A stretch of 52,218 nt of DNA from Planctomycetota bacterium (lineage in GTDB: Bacteria; Planctomycetota; Phycisphaerae; WQYP01): positions 1 to 52,218 of the forward strand of contig JAKAVA010000019.1 of the NCBI GenBank assembly GCA_021827645.1. The letters run 5' to 3'. Every line of letters starts with the position of its first letter. Position 1 is the first letter of the stretch. A model generated the notes under the pieces. That model ran no database searches. It saw nothing but the letters and a program-made list of their open reading frames with translations, and had not been told where the DNA came from. The translations under genes were made by a program, and so were the position numbers. This document shows, piece by piece, positions 35,892 through 44,442 of this stretch.

Positions 35892-35932
35892 ATATACATT
35901 ATAAGTATACATCACAACCCGCGACCGGTCAA
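35892..35932 (-). promoter_or_regulatory. vapBC promoter and overlapping operator
   Basis: On the minus strand a TTGACC -35 (35932-35927) and TATACT -10 (35909-35904) are separated by exactly 17 bases, a strong sigma-70-type promoter. An inverted repeat GTATAC-N7-GTATAT (35910-35892) covers the -10 and the start region, where binding of the VapB dimer would block transcription. The ribosome binding site of vapB follows within ten bases. Confidence 0.75.
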
Positions 35933-36364
35933 TCTGCGGGCGCCGATTCCTGCCCGATTTCATGCCGCAGGATGCGGAGGCGGAATCGGCCGGGCGTGCG
36001 GGGGAGATTGCGAAGGTTTCAAAATCCGTCCGGGCCGACCGGGACAGCAGGGCCCCGAGTGGGATCACGAATTTCCGGGGTTAGGGGCTGTGCCGAAATG
36101 CAGGGCGGGGTTCCAGCGGCTTAATAAATCGGAACGCATGGCGGATGTTTTGGCAGGGGTCTGGCCCGAGAATCGATTTGCAATACTTGCCGCCTGATTG
36201 CCGCGGCCCACAATATTTGTCAGTGACTCTTTTAGCTCATGTTTGCGTTTTCAGTGAGAGGGGGTAGGCTGTGCAAGCGTAAGGATTGTTTTGTTGATGT
36301 AAGCAATTAAGTTTGGTGCTCGCAAACATCGCAGGCCCAAGTAGCTGTTCTATGGAGAAGTAGT

Positions 36365-37057
36365 ATGGTAAAGACAATAAAGATCGTTGGATTGGCGGCT
36401 GGGGTCGTGATTTCCGCCTTGGCGTTCGGTCCGTCGGTCCGGGCGGATGTGGTGAATTTCAGCTTCAGCGGGGCGGGCACAAGCGGATCGGGTTCGCTGA
36501 CCGTGACCTCGGATACCGTCGTGGGCGATCCTGTTGGAGCGTACACAATCACCAATATCAGTGGGACCTTTTCCGATTCAAATGCCGGCGTAAACATTTC
36601 AAACGCGACAATTAGCGGATTGGTGCCGATCAACAGCGACGGCTCAAGCGTCGGTGCCCCGGCACCTGCGGTACTGAGCTACTATACTGTGACGAATCCA
36701 CCGCCGAACGATCAATCGATTTCGTACGATAATCTCTACTACCCGAATGGTTCTCCGGTCACATGCGCGAATTACCCCGCATCGGGCGGGTTTCTGGATG
36801 TGTATGGAGTGTTGTTCAAACTCAGCAACAACGATGTCGTTGATTTTTGGAGCAACGGAAAAAGCACCACGTCCCCGCTGAATTATGGCGTTGGTGTCAT
36901 GGGGCCAAACACCACTGGCACCAGCGCCGATGGTACGGTTCTGGATTTCCAATCCGGCGGAGTTTCGGCAGTTCCGGAACCAGGCGTGATTCGGCTGTTT
37001 GGGGCGAGCCTTGCAGTGCTTGCGCTTACCTTGCGACCCCGCAAAAATCCCAACTGA
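36365..37057 (+). CDS. PEP-CTERM sorting domain protein
   Basis: A 230-residue exported protein. A signal peptide (1-~27, ending VRADV) is followed by a Ser/Gly/Thr/Asn-rich strand-forming region with no enzyme motif. The C-terminus has the sorting signal: VPEPG, a hydrophobic helix (IRLFGASLAVLALTL) and a basic tail RPRKNPN. Exosortase would cleave at the PEP site and attach the protein to the cell surface or matrix. GGAG lies seven bases before the ATG. No exosortase gene is in the window. The ~300 bases upstream (36069-36364) contain no gene. Confidence 0.92.
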   Translation: MVKTIKIVGLAAGVVISALAFGPSVRADVVNFSFSGAGTSGSGSLTVTSDTVVGDPVGAYTITNISGTFSDSNAGVNISNATISGLVPINSDGSSVGAPAPAVLSYYTVTNPPPNDQSISYDNLYYPNGSPVTCANYPASGGFLDVYGVLFKLSNNDVVDFWSNGKSTTSPLNYGVGVMGPNTTGTSADGTVLDFQSGGVSAVPEPGVIRLFGASLAVLALTLRPRKNPN

Positions 37058-37146
37058 CTTCGGGTAGCTGTTTACCGCTCTGCGACAAATATTCCCAATA
37101 ACGGCACTGGCGCGCTCGGGTAATTGGCGGTGTTCTTGGTTTGACC

Positions 37147-37296
37147 ATGGATGGTGAAGTGCCAAAATATCGCAAACAACTGGTCGCCTATGCGGCCGCT
37201 GATCAGACCGTCAGCATGGCGCGATACCGCGCTCTGGCCGAGCAGTTTAATTATTTTATTAGACAACGTGACAAGCGTAAGAGAGAATTAAGCTGA
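37147..37296 (+). CDS. Possible 49-residue basic protein
   Basis: A short frame reading MDGEVPKYRKQLVAYAAADQ and ending RDKRKRELS before TGA. The composition (Lys, Arg, Tyr, Gln, helical) looks protein-like. There is no ribosome binding site and no family match. It could be the tail of a degraded gene. Confidence 0.25.
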   Translation: MDGEVPKYRKQLVAYAAADQTVSMARYRALAEQFNYFIRQRDKRKRELS

Positions 37297-37479
37297 ATCA
37301 TACCCAGTTTCATGACGGCGTCTCCGGGGTGAAGGTGGTGGGCTGCTGTCAAATGTTGTGTATGGAAGTAATCAGACGGCCGGTTTTTTGAACTCCATTA
37401 TTGCGGAAACATCCGGCCCGTTTGGCCCGTGAAGGGGGCTTTCAACGCGACGGCATGGCCCCCTCCAACCCGATTCTGA

Positions 37480-37650
37480 AATCTCTTCGCGATCTCCGCG
37501 CCTCCGCGCGAGATATCGCTTCATGCCTGCGGCATGATGTAAGTTCTTTTTTAATCACACTAAGTTTGCAAGGCGATAAGATTTTTGCATGAAATCCGTG
37601 CGCTTTATCTAACCGTCTTAGCGATCTTCGCGGCTTGGCGTGGAACCCTA
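37480..37650. repeat. Dispersed GC-rich repeat cluster, copy 3
   Basis: Contains CTTCGCGATCTCCGCGCCTC, the hairpin CATGCC-TGC-GGCATG at 37522-37536, GTAAGTTCTTTTTTAATCAC and a CTAAGTTTGCAAGGCG phrase, all shared with 32500-32600. It ends in AACCGTCTTAGCGATCTTCG. It lies immediately upstream of the gbsR promoter and carries no gene. Confidence 0.75.
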
Positions 37651-37696
37651 ACCGGAATTGATTTGCGGGCTTTTAGTCAACTTGGCGAGAATTCGC

Positions 37697-37738
37697 TTGA
37701 CAAATGCACTGGTATCTGTATATTCTGTAATTACAGAA
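37697..37738 (+). promoter_or_regulatory. gbsR promoter with 16-bp palindromic operator
   Basis: TTGACA (37697-37702) and TATATT (37719-37724) are 16 bases apart, a good sigma-70-type promoter. The perfect palindrome TTCTGTAATTACAGAA (37723-37738) overlaps the end of the -10 and lies 12 bases before the gbsR start codon. Its position makes autoregulation by the encoded MarR-type repressor likely. Confidence 0.8.
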
Positions 37739-37750
37739 ATGGAGGACGCC

Positions 37751-38284
37751 ATGAAGAAGCTCGACCCGGTTCAGCAGAAATTTATCCTTCATTGGGGTGA
37801 GATGGGAACGCGCTGGGGCATTAACCGCACCATGGCCCAGGTGCACGCCCTGCTGTTTATCTCGCCCAAACCGCTCAACGCCGAGGATATTGTCGGGGCT
37901 CTTGGGGTGGCCCGTTCAAACGTCAGCAACAGTCTGCGCGAATTACAGGGGTGGGGAATTGTGCGCCTGGTCCATATTCTGGGGGATAAACGCGATCATT
38001 TTGAGTCGATCCGCGATGTCTGGGAACTTTTTCGGATCATCATGGACGAGCGTAAACGCCGCGAGATCGATCCAACCTGCCAGATGCTTGAAGAGTGCAT
38101 TGCGCAGGCGGCGGACAATCCGCATACCGACGAGTACACCGTTTCACAGTTGAAGGAATTGCGGGAATTCATGACCACAACATCGAACTGGTACACGCAG
38201 GTACGCCAATGGCCGACCGGTACGCTTGTTCGATTCCTCAAGCTCGGCGGCGCGGTGGCCAAACTGCTGCGCCTGGGGCAGTGA
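37751..38284 (+). CDS. GbsR/MarR-family transcriptional regulator
   Basis: A 177-residue winged-helix regulator of the GbsR subfamily. It reads HWGEMGTRWGINRTMAQVHA, then LLFISPKPLNAEDIVGALGV and ARSNVSNSLRELQGWGIVRL (recognition helix), then a beta hairpin with GDKRDHFE, and a C-terminal dimerisation helix. GGAGG lies five bases before the ATG. It heads an operon: the next gene begins 22 bases after its stop. The ligand is unknown; GbsR itself senses choline in Bacillus, but this neighbourhood has no osmolyte genes. Confidence 0.9.
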   Translation: MKKLDPVQQKFILHWGEMGTRWGINRTMAQVHALLFISPKPLNAEDIVGALGVARSNVSNSLRELQGWGIVRLVHILGDKRDHFESIRDVWELFRIIMDERKRREIDPTCQMLEECIAQAADNPHTDEYTVSQLKELREFMTTTSNWYTQVRQWPTGTLVRFLKLGGAVAKLLRLGQ

Positions 38285-38306
38285 GTTTTTTTGGGGAGTG
38301 ATTTCT

Positions 38307-39590
38307 GTGAAGACTGAAATAACAGATATTGCAGATATTGAAGGCTGGGTTCTCTATGATGCCGACTGCCCCTTCTGCCGTCGCCTGGCAAACTGGGGTC
38401 GGCGGACGCTCCAGCGCCGACGGTTGACTCTTGAACCACTCCAAACACCTTGGGTGCGCCAGCGGCTGCGGATGCCCGAAGCGCAGCTGCTTGCTGAAAT
38501 GCGGTTTCTCTTACCCGATGGAAGGTGCTTCGGTGGGGCTGAAGCCCTGCTTGAAATCGCAAGGCATGTCTGGTGGGCAAGGCCGATTCGGCTTTTCGCC
38601 CGCGTCCCCGGAGTTCGACCAGCTTTGCACGCCGCCTACCGATGGGTGGCCGCCAATCGCGGTTGCACAGGCGGTCGCTGTGCCCAGCGTCTTGAGCGCA
38701 CGCACGGGCCTACAATCCGCCTGCGTTTCGGCGATTGGCTTCCGCTGATGCTGCTGCTGATGGCGGCATTTTCACTGCGGCCCATTTTGGCTCGATGGAT
38801 GTGGATGTGGGCGATTGCGATGGCGCTATTCGCTGGATTGAAATGGATAAGTTTACGGCTCCCCGCCGTTGCCACAAACGCTCCGCCGCCACGCAGACGC
38901 CTGCTGGCTTATTTATTGGCGTGGCCCGGAATGGACGCCGCCGCCTTTTTGAATGGCGAGAGGCGATCCGCTGCCCCCGGCCAGCGTGAATGGATATCCG
39001 CCGTCATGAAAATAACCGCCGGAGCGATGTTGCTCTGGGGGATTGCCCGCCTGCTGATCGGAACCGATCCCCTCATCGCCGGCTGGATCGGCATGGTCGG
39101 CATGATCTGCATGCTGCACTTCGGCCTGTTTGACCTGCTTTCAGTGGCATGGCGCCGGCGTGGCGTCCGGGCCGTGCCCATTATGTGCAAGCCTCTTACC
39201 GCCACGTCGCTGGCGGAGTTGTGGGGGCGACGTTGGAATCGTGCCTTCAGCGATTTAGCCAACCCGCTCGTCTTCCGGCCTTTGCGACGGCGCACCAACA
39301 CGGTGGCAGCAACGGTGGTGACCTTCGCCCTTTCCGGCTTGCTGCATGAACTGGTGATCTCTCTGCCCGCGGGTGGCGGCTACGGTCTGCCCACCGGTTA
39401 TTTTCTGCTCCAGGCAGTCGGTGTCCTCATCGAGCGGAGCCGACCGGGCCGAAGATTTCGTCTCGGCACGGGTACGCGGGGGCGGGTGTTTATGCTTTTA
39501 TTTCTTGTCCTGCCGCTGCCGCTGCTCTTTCCGCCGGTCTTTATCCGGCATGTCATCTTGCCGCTGCTCTCCAGCATCGGAGCCACGTAG
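38307..39590 (+). CDS. DCC thioredoxin-like domain fused to MBOAT/wax-synthase-like membrane domain
   Basis: A 427-residue fusion. Residues 1-~125 are a DCC (DUF393) thiol-oxidoreductase-like domain with WVLYDADCPFCRRLANWG; Cys21 and Cys24 form the CxxC. Residues ~150-427 hold about seven membrane helices with the features of wax-synthase/MBOAT acyltransferases: ELWGRRWNRAF (W306-W310 region) and ALSGLLHELVIS, where His347 is the expected catalytic His. The start is GTG 38307, eight bases after GGGGAG. The next gene begins nine bases after the stop. It may O-acylate a lipid or glycan with the DCC domain as redox partner; substrate unknown. Confidence 0.82.
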   Translation: MKTEITDIADIEGWVLYDADCPFCRRLANWGRRTLQRRRLTLEPLQTPWVRQRLRMPEAQLLAEMRFLLPDGRCFGGAEALLEIARHVWWARPIRLFARVPGVRPALHAAYRWVAANRGCTGGRCAQRLERTHGPTIRLRFGDWLPLMLLLMAAFSLRPILARWMWMWAIAMALFAGLKWISLRLPAVATNAPPPRRRLLAYLLAWPGMDAAAFLNGERRSAAPGQREWISAVMKITAGAMLLWGIARLLIGTDPLIAGWIGMVGMICMLHFGLFDLLSVAWRRRGVRAVPIMCKPLTATSLAELWGRRWNRAFSDLANPLVFRPLRRRTNTVAATVVTFALSGLLHELVISLPAGGGYGLPTGYFLLQAVGVLIERSRPGRRFRLGTGTRGRVFMLLFLVLPLPLLFPPVFIRHVILPLLSSIGAT

Positions 39591-39598
39591 GAGCCCAC

Positions 39599-40015
39599 AT
39601 GAACACCAACGATCTGACGATCTGCCTCCGGCTTGCCGGCGTTTTGCATCTCGGGCTGCTCTGCGCGGGGCTTACGATGTCACGGGTGGTATCACTCCGA
39701 CAGCATCTCGCCCTCGTGCCGATTTTTGTGCGGCGACTTTTCTGGGTCTACTACACGTTTATCGGCTTGTGCCTGATCGGTTTCGGCTTATTGACGTTTG
39801 CATTCGCGCCGCAACTGGCGGCTGGCAGTGGACTGGCGCGGGCCCTGTGCGGATTCTTTGCCCTTTTCTGGTTGCTGCGGCTTGCCGTGGCCCTGTGGGT
39901 GCTCGATGCTCGACCGTATCTGACCAGCGGCTGGCTGCGATTGGGGTACCACGCCACGAATATTGTATTTTCACTGTTACCGATGGTCTATGCATGGGCG
40001 GCGCTGCGGCCCTGA
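39599..40015 (+). CDS. Small four-helix membrane protein
   Basis: A 138-residue integral membrane protein with about four helices (8-28, 46-68, 78-98 and 112-135). No family is recognised, though small proteins of this kind accompany DCC/MBOAT and TIGR01777 genes. AGGAG precedes the ATG by about six bases and overlaps the end of the preceding gene region, so it belongs to the operon. It could be a partner subunit of the acyltransferase-like protein. Confidence 0.75.
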   Translation: MNTNDLTICLRLAGVLHLGLLCAGLTMSRVVSLRQHLALVPIFVRRLFWVYYTFIGLCLIGFGLLTFAFAPQLAAGSGLARALCGFFALFWLLRLAVALWVLDARPYLTSGWLRLGYHATNIVFSLLPMVYAWAALRP

Positions 40016-40044
40016 TGCCTGACATTCAAGAGAAAGGATCGACT

Positions 40045-40998
40045 ATGAAATCCATTGTCATCGCGGGTGGAACGGGCTTTCTGGGACAGCGGCTTGCCGC
40101 CCACCTGCAACATGCCGGTTACGACATCACGCTGCTTACCCGGCGTCGCCAAGCCGTCCCAGCGGGAATGAAGCAGTTGGACTGGGACGGCCGATCTCCC
40201 GGTCCGTGGGCTGCGGCCTTGGAAGGGGCCACGGCGGTGATTAATCTTGCCGGCCGGTCGGTCAACTGCCGGTACAATGCTCGGAATCGCGATCTGATTC
40301 TCAATTCCCGCATCGAGTCAACCCGGGTGATCGGGCAGGCTATGGCGCAGTGCACGACGCCTCCAGGTGTCTGGCTTAATGCCAGCACGGCAACCATCTA
40401 TCGCCATACGTTCGGCCCGCCGTGGGGCGAAGATGGCCAGATCGGCGCCGACCCTGCCGCCAAAGATGCGTTTTCAATCGAGGTGGCCGTCGCATGGGAG
40501 GCGGCCCTGTTTAACAGCGTCACCCCGGCGACGCGAAAAGTCGCCCTGCGCACCGCCATGGTGCTCGGGTGTGATATCAACAGCGTTCTGCCGATGTTGC
40601 GCAAGCTCTCACGCATGTGCCTCGGCGGCAGTCTGGCCGGTGGCCGCCAATATGTTTCCTGGATTCACGAAACCGATTTCTGCCGCGCTGTTGAGTGGTT
40701 GATCCATGATGCAAATTTTTCCGGTCCGGTGAATGTAGCGGCGCCCCATCCCGTTACCAACGCGGAACTGATGCAGACCGTGCGGACAGTTTGCGGGCGG
40801 CGTTTCGGGCTGCCGACGCCGCGACTGATGCTGGAAGTGGGTGCGGTATTTCTGCGTACCGAGACGGAACTTGTTATTAAAAGCCGCCGGGTGATTCCGC
40901 AGAAATTGCTTGCGGCCGGTTTCGAGTTTCGGTTTCCGCAATTGCGCGGGGCCGTGGAAGATATCAATCGGCAGTTGGCTGGTTCTGAAGGGCACTGA
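40045..40998 (+). CDS. TIGR01777-family NAD(P)-dependent epimerase/dehydratase-like protein
   Basis: A 317-residue extended short-chain dehydrogenase related to YfcH/SulA. The N-terminal IVIAGGTGFLGQRLAAHLQH is the nucleotide-binding GxxGxxG motif; LINLAGRSVNCRYN-like text and SRIESTRVIGQA are family signatures, and YVSWIHETDFCRAVEWLIHD is the conserved C-terminal segment. The usual catalytic Tyr region reads ASTATIYRHTF. Biochemical role is not established for the family. AAAGGA precedes the ATG by about seven bases. It is the last gene of the gbsR operon, 29 bases after the membrane protein. Confidence 0.9.
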   Translation: MKSIVIAGGTGFLGQRLAAHLQHAGYDITLLTRRRQAVPAGMKQLDWDGRSPGPWAAALEGATAVINLAGRSVNCRYNARNRDLILNSRIESTRVIGQAMAQCTTPPGVWLNASTATIYRHTFGPPWGEDGQIGADPAAKDAFSIEVAVAWEAALFNSVTPATRKVALRTAMVLGCDINSVLPMLRKLSRMCLGGSLAGGRQYVSWIHETDFCRAVEWLIHDANFSGPVNVAAPHPVTNAELMQTVRTVCGRRFGLPTPRLMLEVGAVFLRTETELVIKSRRVIPQKLLAAGFEFRFPQLRGAVEDINRQLAGSEGH

Positions 40999-41038
40999 TG
41001 CCGGCGGGGGGGGACCGTTTTCCGACACCGGCCGATGG

Positions 41039-43567
41039 CTACCAAGCCGGGCAGTGGCGCCTTAACGGGCACATTTTACAATAGGGCCCCTTCTTTGGTT
41101 CGTACCTTCGGTGCGAGATTGCCCCAAAAACTTCGTCCAGTTGTTTGGGAGCCCTCTCCCTGAGGGCACGCGCACTTAGCCGCAGGGATTTCTCAGGCGC
41201 AAAAACCGGCACCAAGTCGACCCTGTCTACGGCTGGGCCCTCCTCTATCCCCATGAGGCCGGCGGAGGCTTGGAGTGTGTACTCGCGAATTTTATCTTCT
41301 GGAATATCTGAGTACGTTTTCCACTCCTTCAGCACCAATGCGCCGTCGCGATCCTCAACCAATGCGTCGATGGCCCCGTCCACCATCCCGCTATTGCTCA
41401 CGTAATGGTAATGGCTCTCCACCCGGACTACTTTCCTGCATGTCCGCGTCAGGTCCACTGCAATCTTCTCAAACCCTTTTTCTATTTTCGTGACGAGAGG
41501 CCGCGGAATGCTACGCAGGGGAGAATCCCCGTGCCGGAGGCCATCTTGGAAGAATTGCTTGAAATTCGTCCCATCGTGCCATGGCCATGCGGACAGAAAC
41601 ATGTCTAAGGCTTTGTGCATCCGCAATCCCATGCTTTGGTTCCTCGACCAGAGAGGAAGAAATCGCCCCTCATGGTAGGCGGCAAACCTTAAGGGACATT
41701 GGGTGCACAGGTCCAGGTGAGTAGCGGCTACAACCAGAGGGGTCGGGGAAACCGCCTGTACGCGCCCGACGTGCACTTCCGGCCGACCCGTCCGGGTACG
41801 CCGCACCGGTGGCAGGGGTGCGGCCAGCGCCTTGTCGGCCGCGCGCAGCCCATCTTGCGCGTGGACGAGCACCAGAAGTTCCTGCGCCCTCGTCATCGCC
41901 ACGTAGGCTAACCGCGCGTCTTCCGCACTGTTTTCCTTGGGAAAGGTCTTCTCCAGTTTCATGACCAACACAATCGGAAACTCCAAGCCCTTGGCCGCGT
42001 GAATGGTCATCACCTGGATGGCGTCGCCATCGCTGGCGACCGCTGCGGTGGTTGCCACGTCGCGGTCTTGAGTCTTCTCCAAGGCTGGCCAAGCATCATC
42101 GAAGCTCAACGAACTCACTCGGTCCACGGCGTCAGCCGCCATGGCGAGGGGGCGCAGGCCGCGCATTGCAGCAAAGTCACGCTTGCGGAGAGCCCGGCCG
42201 ACCAACGACACAACTCTGGGATGGCGGTAAAGACGGTTTAATACTTCGCGGGGCCTCCACGGTGGGGCGCCAGCAGCGGATCCATCACGAATTGTTTCCC
42301 GCATGGTTCTTTTGGCACTCGTGGTGTGAAACTGGAGTTTCAGTCCGTATCCCTCCGCTTTCTTCTCGAGGGAGCTGGTCGTCTTGCGAGTAAGGCTCCT
42401 ACAAAGGATGGCAACGCTCGACGGTGGGATTTGGGGCTCAACGCGAAGCAGGTTCGAGATAAACTGCAGCGCTTGATCCGTGGACCCTCGGTAAACGAGA
42501 TTGGGCTTGCCCCTTCCCGCCTTGGCAGCCTTCAAATGCTTGAGCGCCCCGGTTCGCTTGAGCGTCGGCTGCCGCCGCGATAGGAAGCGGAACGCGGTAT
42601 CCAATATCGGCTGCGTGGAGCGGAAGTTCCTGGTCAAAAAATACCGCTTCGCCCCTGCCTCACGCGTGGCAACCTCGATTTCGGGACTTGCGCCCCGCCA
42701 TTCATAAATTTGCTGGCAGGGGTCTCCGACAGCCCAAAGACTTTTCCCCGCCAAGGCGCGCAAAATTTCAAGTTGCGATTGGCTTGTGTCTTGGAACTCG
42801 TCCACCAGGATCGCGTCGAACCGAGACGTGAACTCGCGCCGAGCCACCGGTGATTCCCGTATCAGGTTCGCGAGTGACCGGCGCACCTCGTCATAGTCGA
42901 GGAAACCCAATTCTTTGGTTTTCTGCCGGTATCTCTCCACGCACGCCCTGAGGCGCTCCAGTATGCTGTCCCAGCTTTTACAGCCAAAATAAAAAAACAG
43001 GTTCGCGGTACCATCCCACCTCTTATCGAGGGCGTAGGACAGAGATTCGCGGAGTCGCAGTTCCAAAGCGTGCCGTTCTTCGGGCGTCGCCGCCATCTCC
43101 GTGCGAAGGGCGGACTCCAACAGCGACTGGATGCCCTTGGCCTCTCTGAATCGCTGGGCTAAATACCACTCGCCCCTCTGCCCGGAGCACCAAGTTTCCA
43201 GCGCGCACTCCCGAAGCAAAACGCGCTGTTCCTCTCCCCCGATCATCTGATATCGAGGTAGCCACCCTTTCTGGGTCGCTTCGCTCGCCAAATCGGAAAT
43301 CAAGGAATCAATTGTTGAAATTCGTAGCCTTGCTGCACGGTCCCCTATCCGCTGCCTCGCCCTATGGAACAGCTCAGCCGTCGCCTTCTTAGTAAATGTC
43401 GTGACGGCGATCCGTTCAGGGCGCCGCTTCTGCCTTCCTACGAGCCAGGCAATCCGCTCGCAAAGCGTCTTTGTTTTCCCGGTTCCAGCACCCGCGATGA
43501 CGAACGCCACCGACCCGCGATGCGAAACGGCGGCCTGCTGCTCTCGAGTCAGTCTGTCTTGGATCAT
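41039..43567 (-). CDS. UvrD-like helicase fused to PD-(D/E)XK nuclease
   Basis: An 842-residue SF1 helicase with a nuclease domain, acting on DNA ends or in defence. Helicase motifs: GAGTGKT (26-32), VDEFQDTSQSQ (255-265), GDPCQQIYEWRGASPE, FLTRNFRST, MTIHAAKGLEFPIVLVMKLE and YVAMTRAQELLVLVHA. The C-terminal ~230 residues form a RecB/Cas4-like nuclease: DLCTQCPLRFA, VDGAIDALVE..LVLKEWKT and a final YCKMCPLRRHC, giving four Cys for a 4Fe-4S cluster. The start is ATG 43567 with AGGCGG upstream; the longer frame to 44074 translates repeat sequence. No AddB or RecC partner adjoins, unlike AddAB. Confidence 0.9.
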   Translation of the reverse strand: MIQDRLTREQQAAVSHRGSVAFVIAGAGTGKTKTLCERIAWLVGRQKRRPERIAVTTFTKKATAELFHRARQRIGDRAARLRISTIDSLISDLASEATQKGWLPRYQMIGGEEQRVLLRECALETWCSGQRGEWYLAQRFREAKGIQSLLESALRTEMAATPEERHALELRLRESLSYALDKRWDGTANLFFYFGCKSWDSILERLRACVERYRQKTKELGFLDYDEVRRSLANLIRESPVARREFTSRFDAILVDEFQDTSQSQLEILRALAGKSLWAVGDPCQQIYEWRGASPEIEVATREAGAKRYFLTRNFRSTQPILDTAFRFLSRRQPTLKRTGALKHLKAAKAGRGKPNLVYRGSTDQALQFISNLLRVEPQIPPSSVAILCRSLTRKTTSSLEKKAEGYGLKLQFHTTSAKRTMRETIRDGSAAGAPPWRPREVLNRLYRHPRVVSLVGRALRKRDFAAMRGLRPLAMAADAVDRVSSLSFDDAWPALEKTQDRDVATTAAVASDGDAIQVMTIHAAKGLEFPIVLVMKLEKTFPKENSAEDARLAYVAMTRAQELLVLVHAQDGLRAADKALAAPLPPVRRTRTGRPEVHVGRVQAVSPTPLVVAATHLDLCTQCPLRFAAYHEGRFLPLWSRNQSMGLRMHKALDMFLSAWPWHDGTNFKQFFQDGLRHGDSPLRSIPRPLVTKIEKGFEKIAVDLTRTCRKVVRVESHYHYVSNSGMVDGAIDALVEDRDGALVLKEWKTYSDIPEDKIREYTLQASAGLMGIEEGPAVDRVDLVPVFAPEKSLRLSARALRERAPKQLDEVFGAISHRRYEPKKGPYCKMCPLRRHCPAW

Positions 43568-44442
43568 TTGCGTCCGCCTGAAAACCGTATTTTCCCATCG
43601 TGGGGTGGCCCCGTCAAGGCAAATGCGGCGTGAATTGAGCCGGTTGCGACGTCGATATTTCGGCTTCACGGCGTAGTCACAGAGCGACGCAGTCATGGGT
43701 CGGCGCGTGAAGAACATAAGGTCACGGTAGAGGCGTGGCGCGATTCTCCGCGATTTCCACGGCTCCGCGTGAAATCCGCAGCGTCCCCCGGCAAGCCGGG
43801 GGCTAGCGGCCATTTGACCAGTTTGCGGCGCACACCGACACCTCCGCGTACCTCCTTTTCCTCGGCGGTTAATAACTTCTTCATCGCAAGGCACTCGATG
43901 GTACGGATGTTTGATCAGAGTTCGATACTTCGCAGAGCCATATGAGGCCGCAAAATCAATGGTTTTTGCGTCTTGACGGCCGCTTCTTTCTCGTGGCCAC
44001 ATGGAGGCCTCGATGGGGAAGCACGCCCGGAAGGGTGGCCTGGGCCTTTTCCACAAGACCTTGCACCGATTCACGCGGCTTGGGGATGCAGTTGCACAGC
44101 GGCCTGCCTTGGATCACCAACTGCATCATCCAGAGCATTCTCGGGCTATCAAGGCCCTCCGGTACCGTGGCATCGATAGTTTGCCATCGGGCTGCCGTCA
44201 AATGTTGCAGGTGGCGGCTTTCCGGGCGCGAATAAATCGGCGTCGACCAAGCTGCTCGCGGAATGTTCCAAAGCCTCCACAACAGGCCGAGGCAGGCAGG
44301 GGCATCGGCACGCCCCACAGGTGCTCGGAAAAATTGCCCTGCCCGGGCACCCATCATAACCTTGCGGTTCTTGAAACCTTGCCGCAGCCGTGGTACTGTT
44401 TCAGATGTCTATCTATCGGGTTGCGATCAAGGAGTATTGCCG
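43568..44442. other. Gene-free divergent region with repeat material
   Basis: About 870 bases between the helicase gene and the next plus-strand gene. It contains dispersed repeat phrases at 43735-43890 (TCTCCGCGATTTCCACGGCT, CGGTTAATAACTTCTTCA) and a hairpin CCCCCGGC-AA-GCCGGGGG at 43785-43802 like those in the RHS-array repeats. A 133-codon minus-strand frame at 43956-44357 has no start signal or recognisable motif and is not called. Confidence 0.5.
43785..43802. repeat. Hairpin repeat with GGCAAGCC core
   Basis: A perfect inverted repeat CCCCCGGC-AA-GCCGGGGG followed by GCTAGCGGCC. It is a variant of CCGCCGGC-AA-GCCGGCGG with GGCTATATGGCGG seen at 21732 and 23251, and fragments of the same string (CCATATAGCCGCC) occur at about 7550 and 50105. 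Confidence 0.65.

Noticed and set aside
43570..44074. N-terminal extension of the UvrD-like helicase
   Set aside because: The extra 169 codons translate dispersed repeat sequence; family proteins start shortly before the Walker A motif, as from 43567.
43956..44357. 133-codon minus-strand frame upstream of the helical-repeat gene
   Set aside because: No start signal, no family pattern and mixed composition; could be real but there is no positive evidence.
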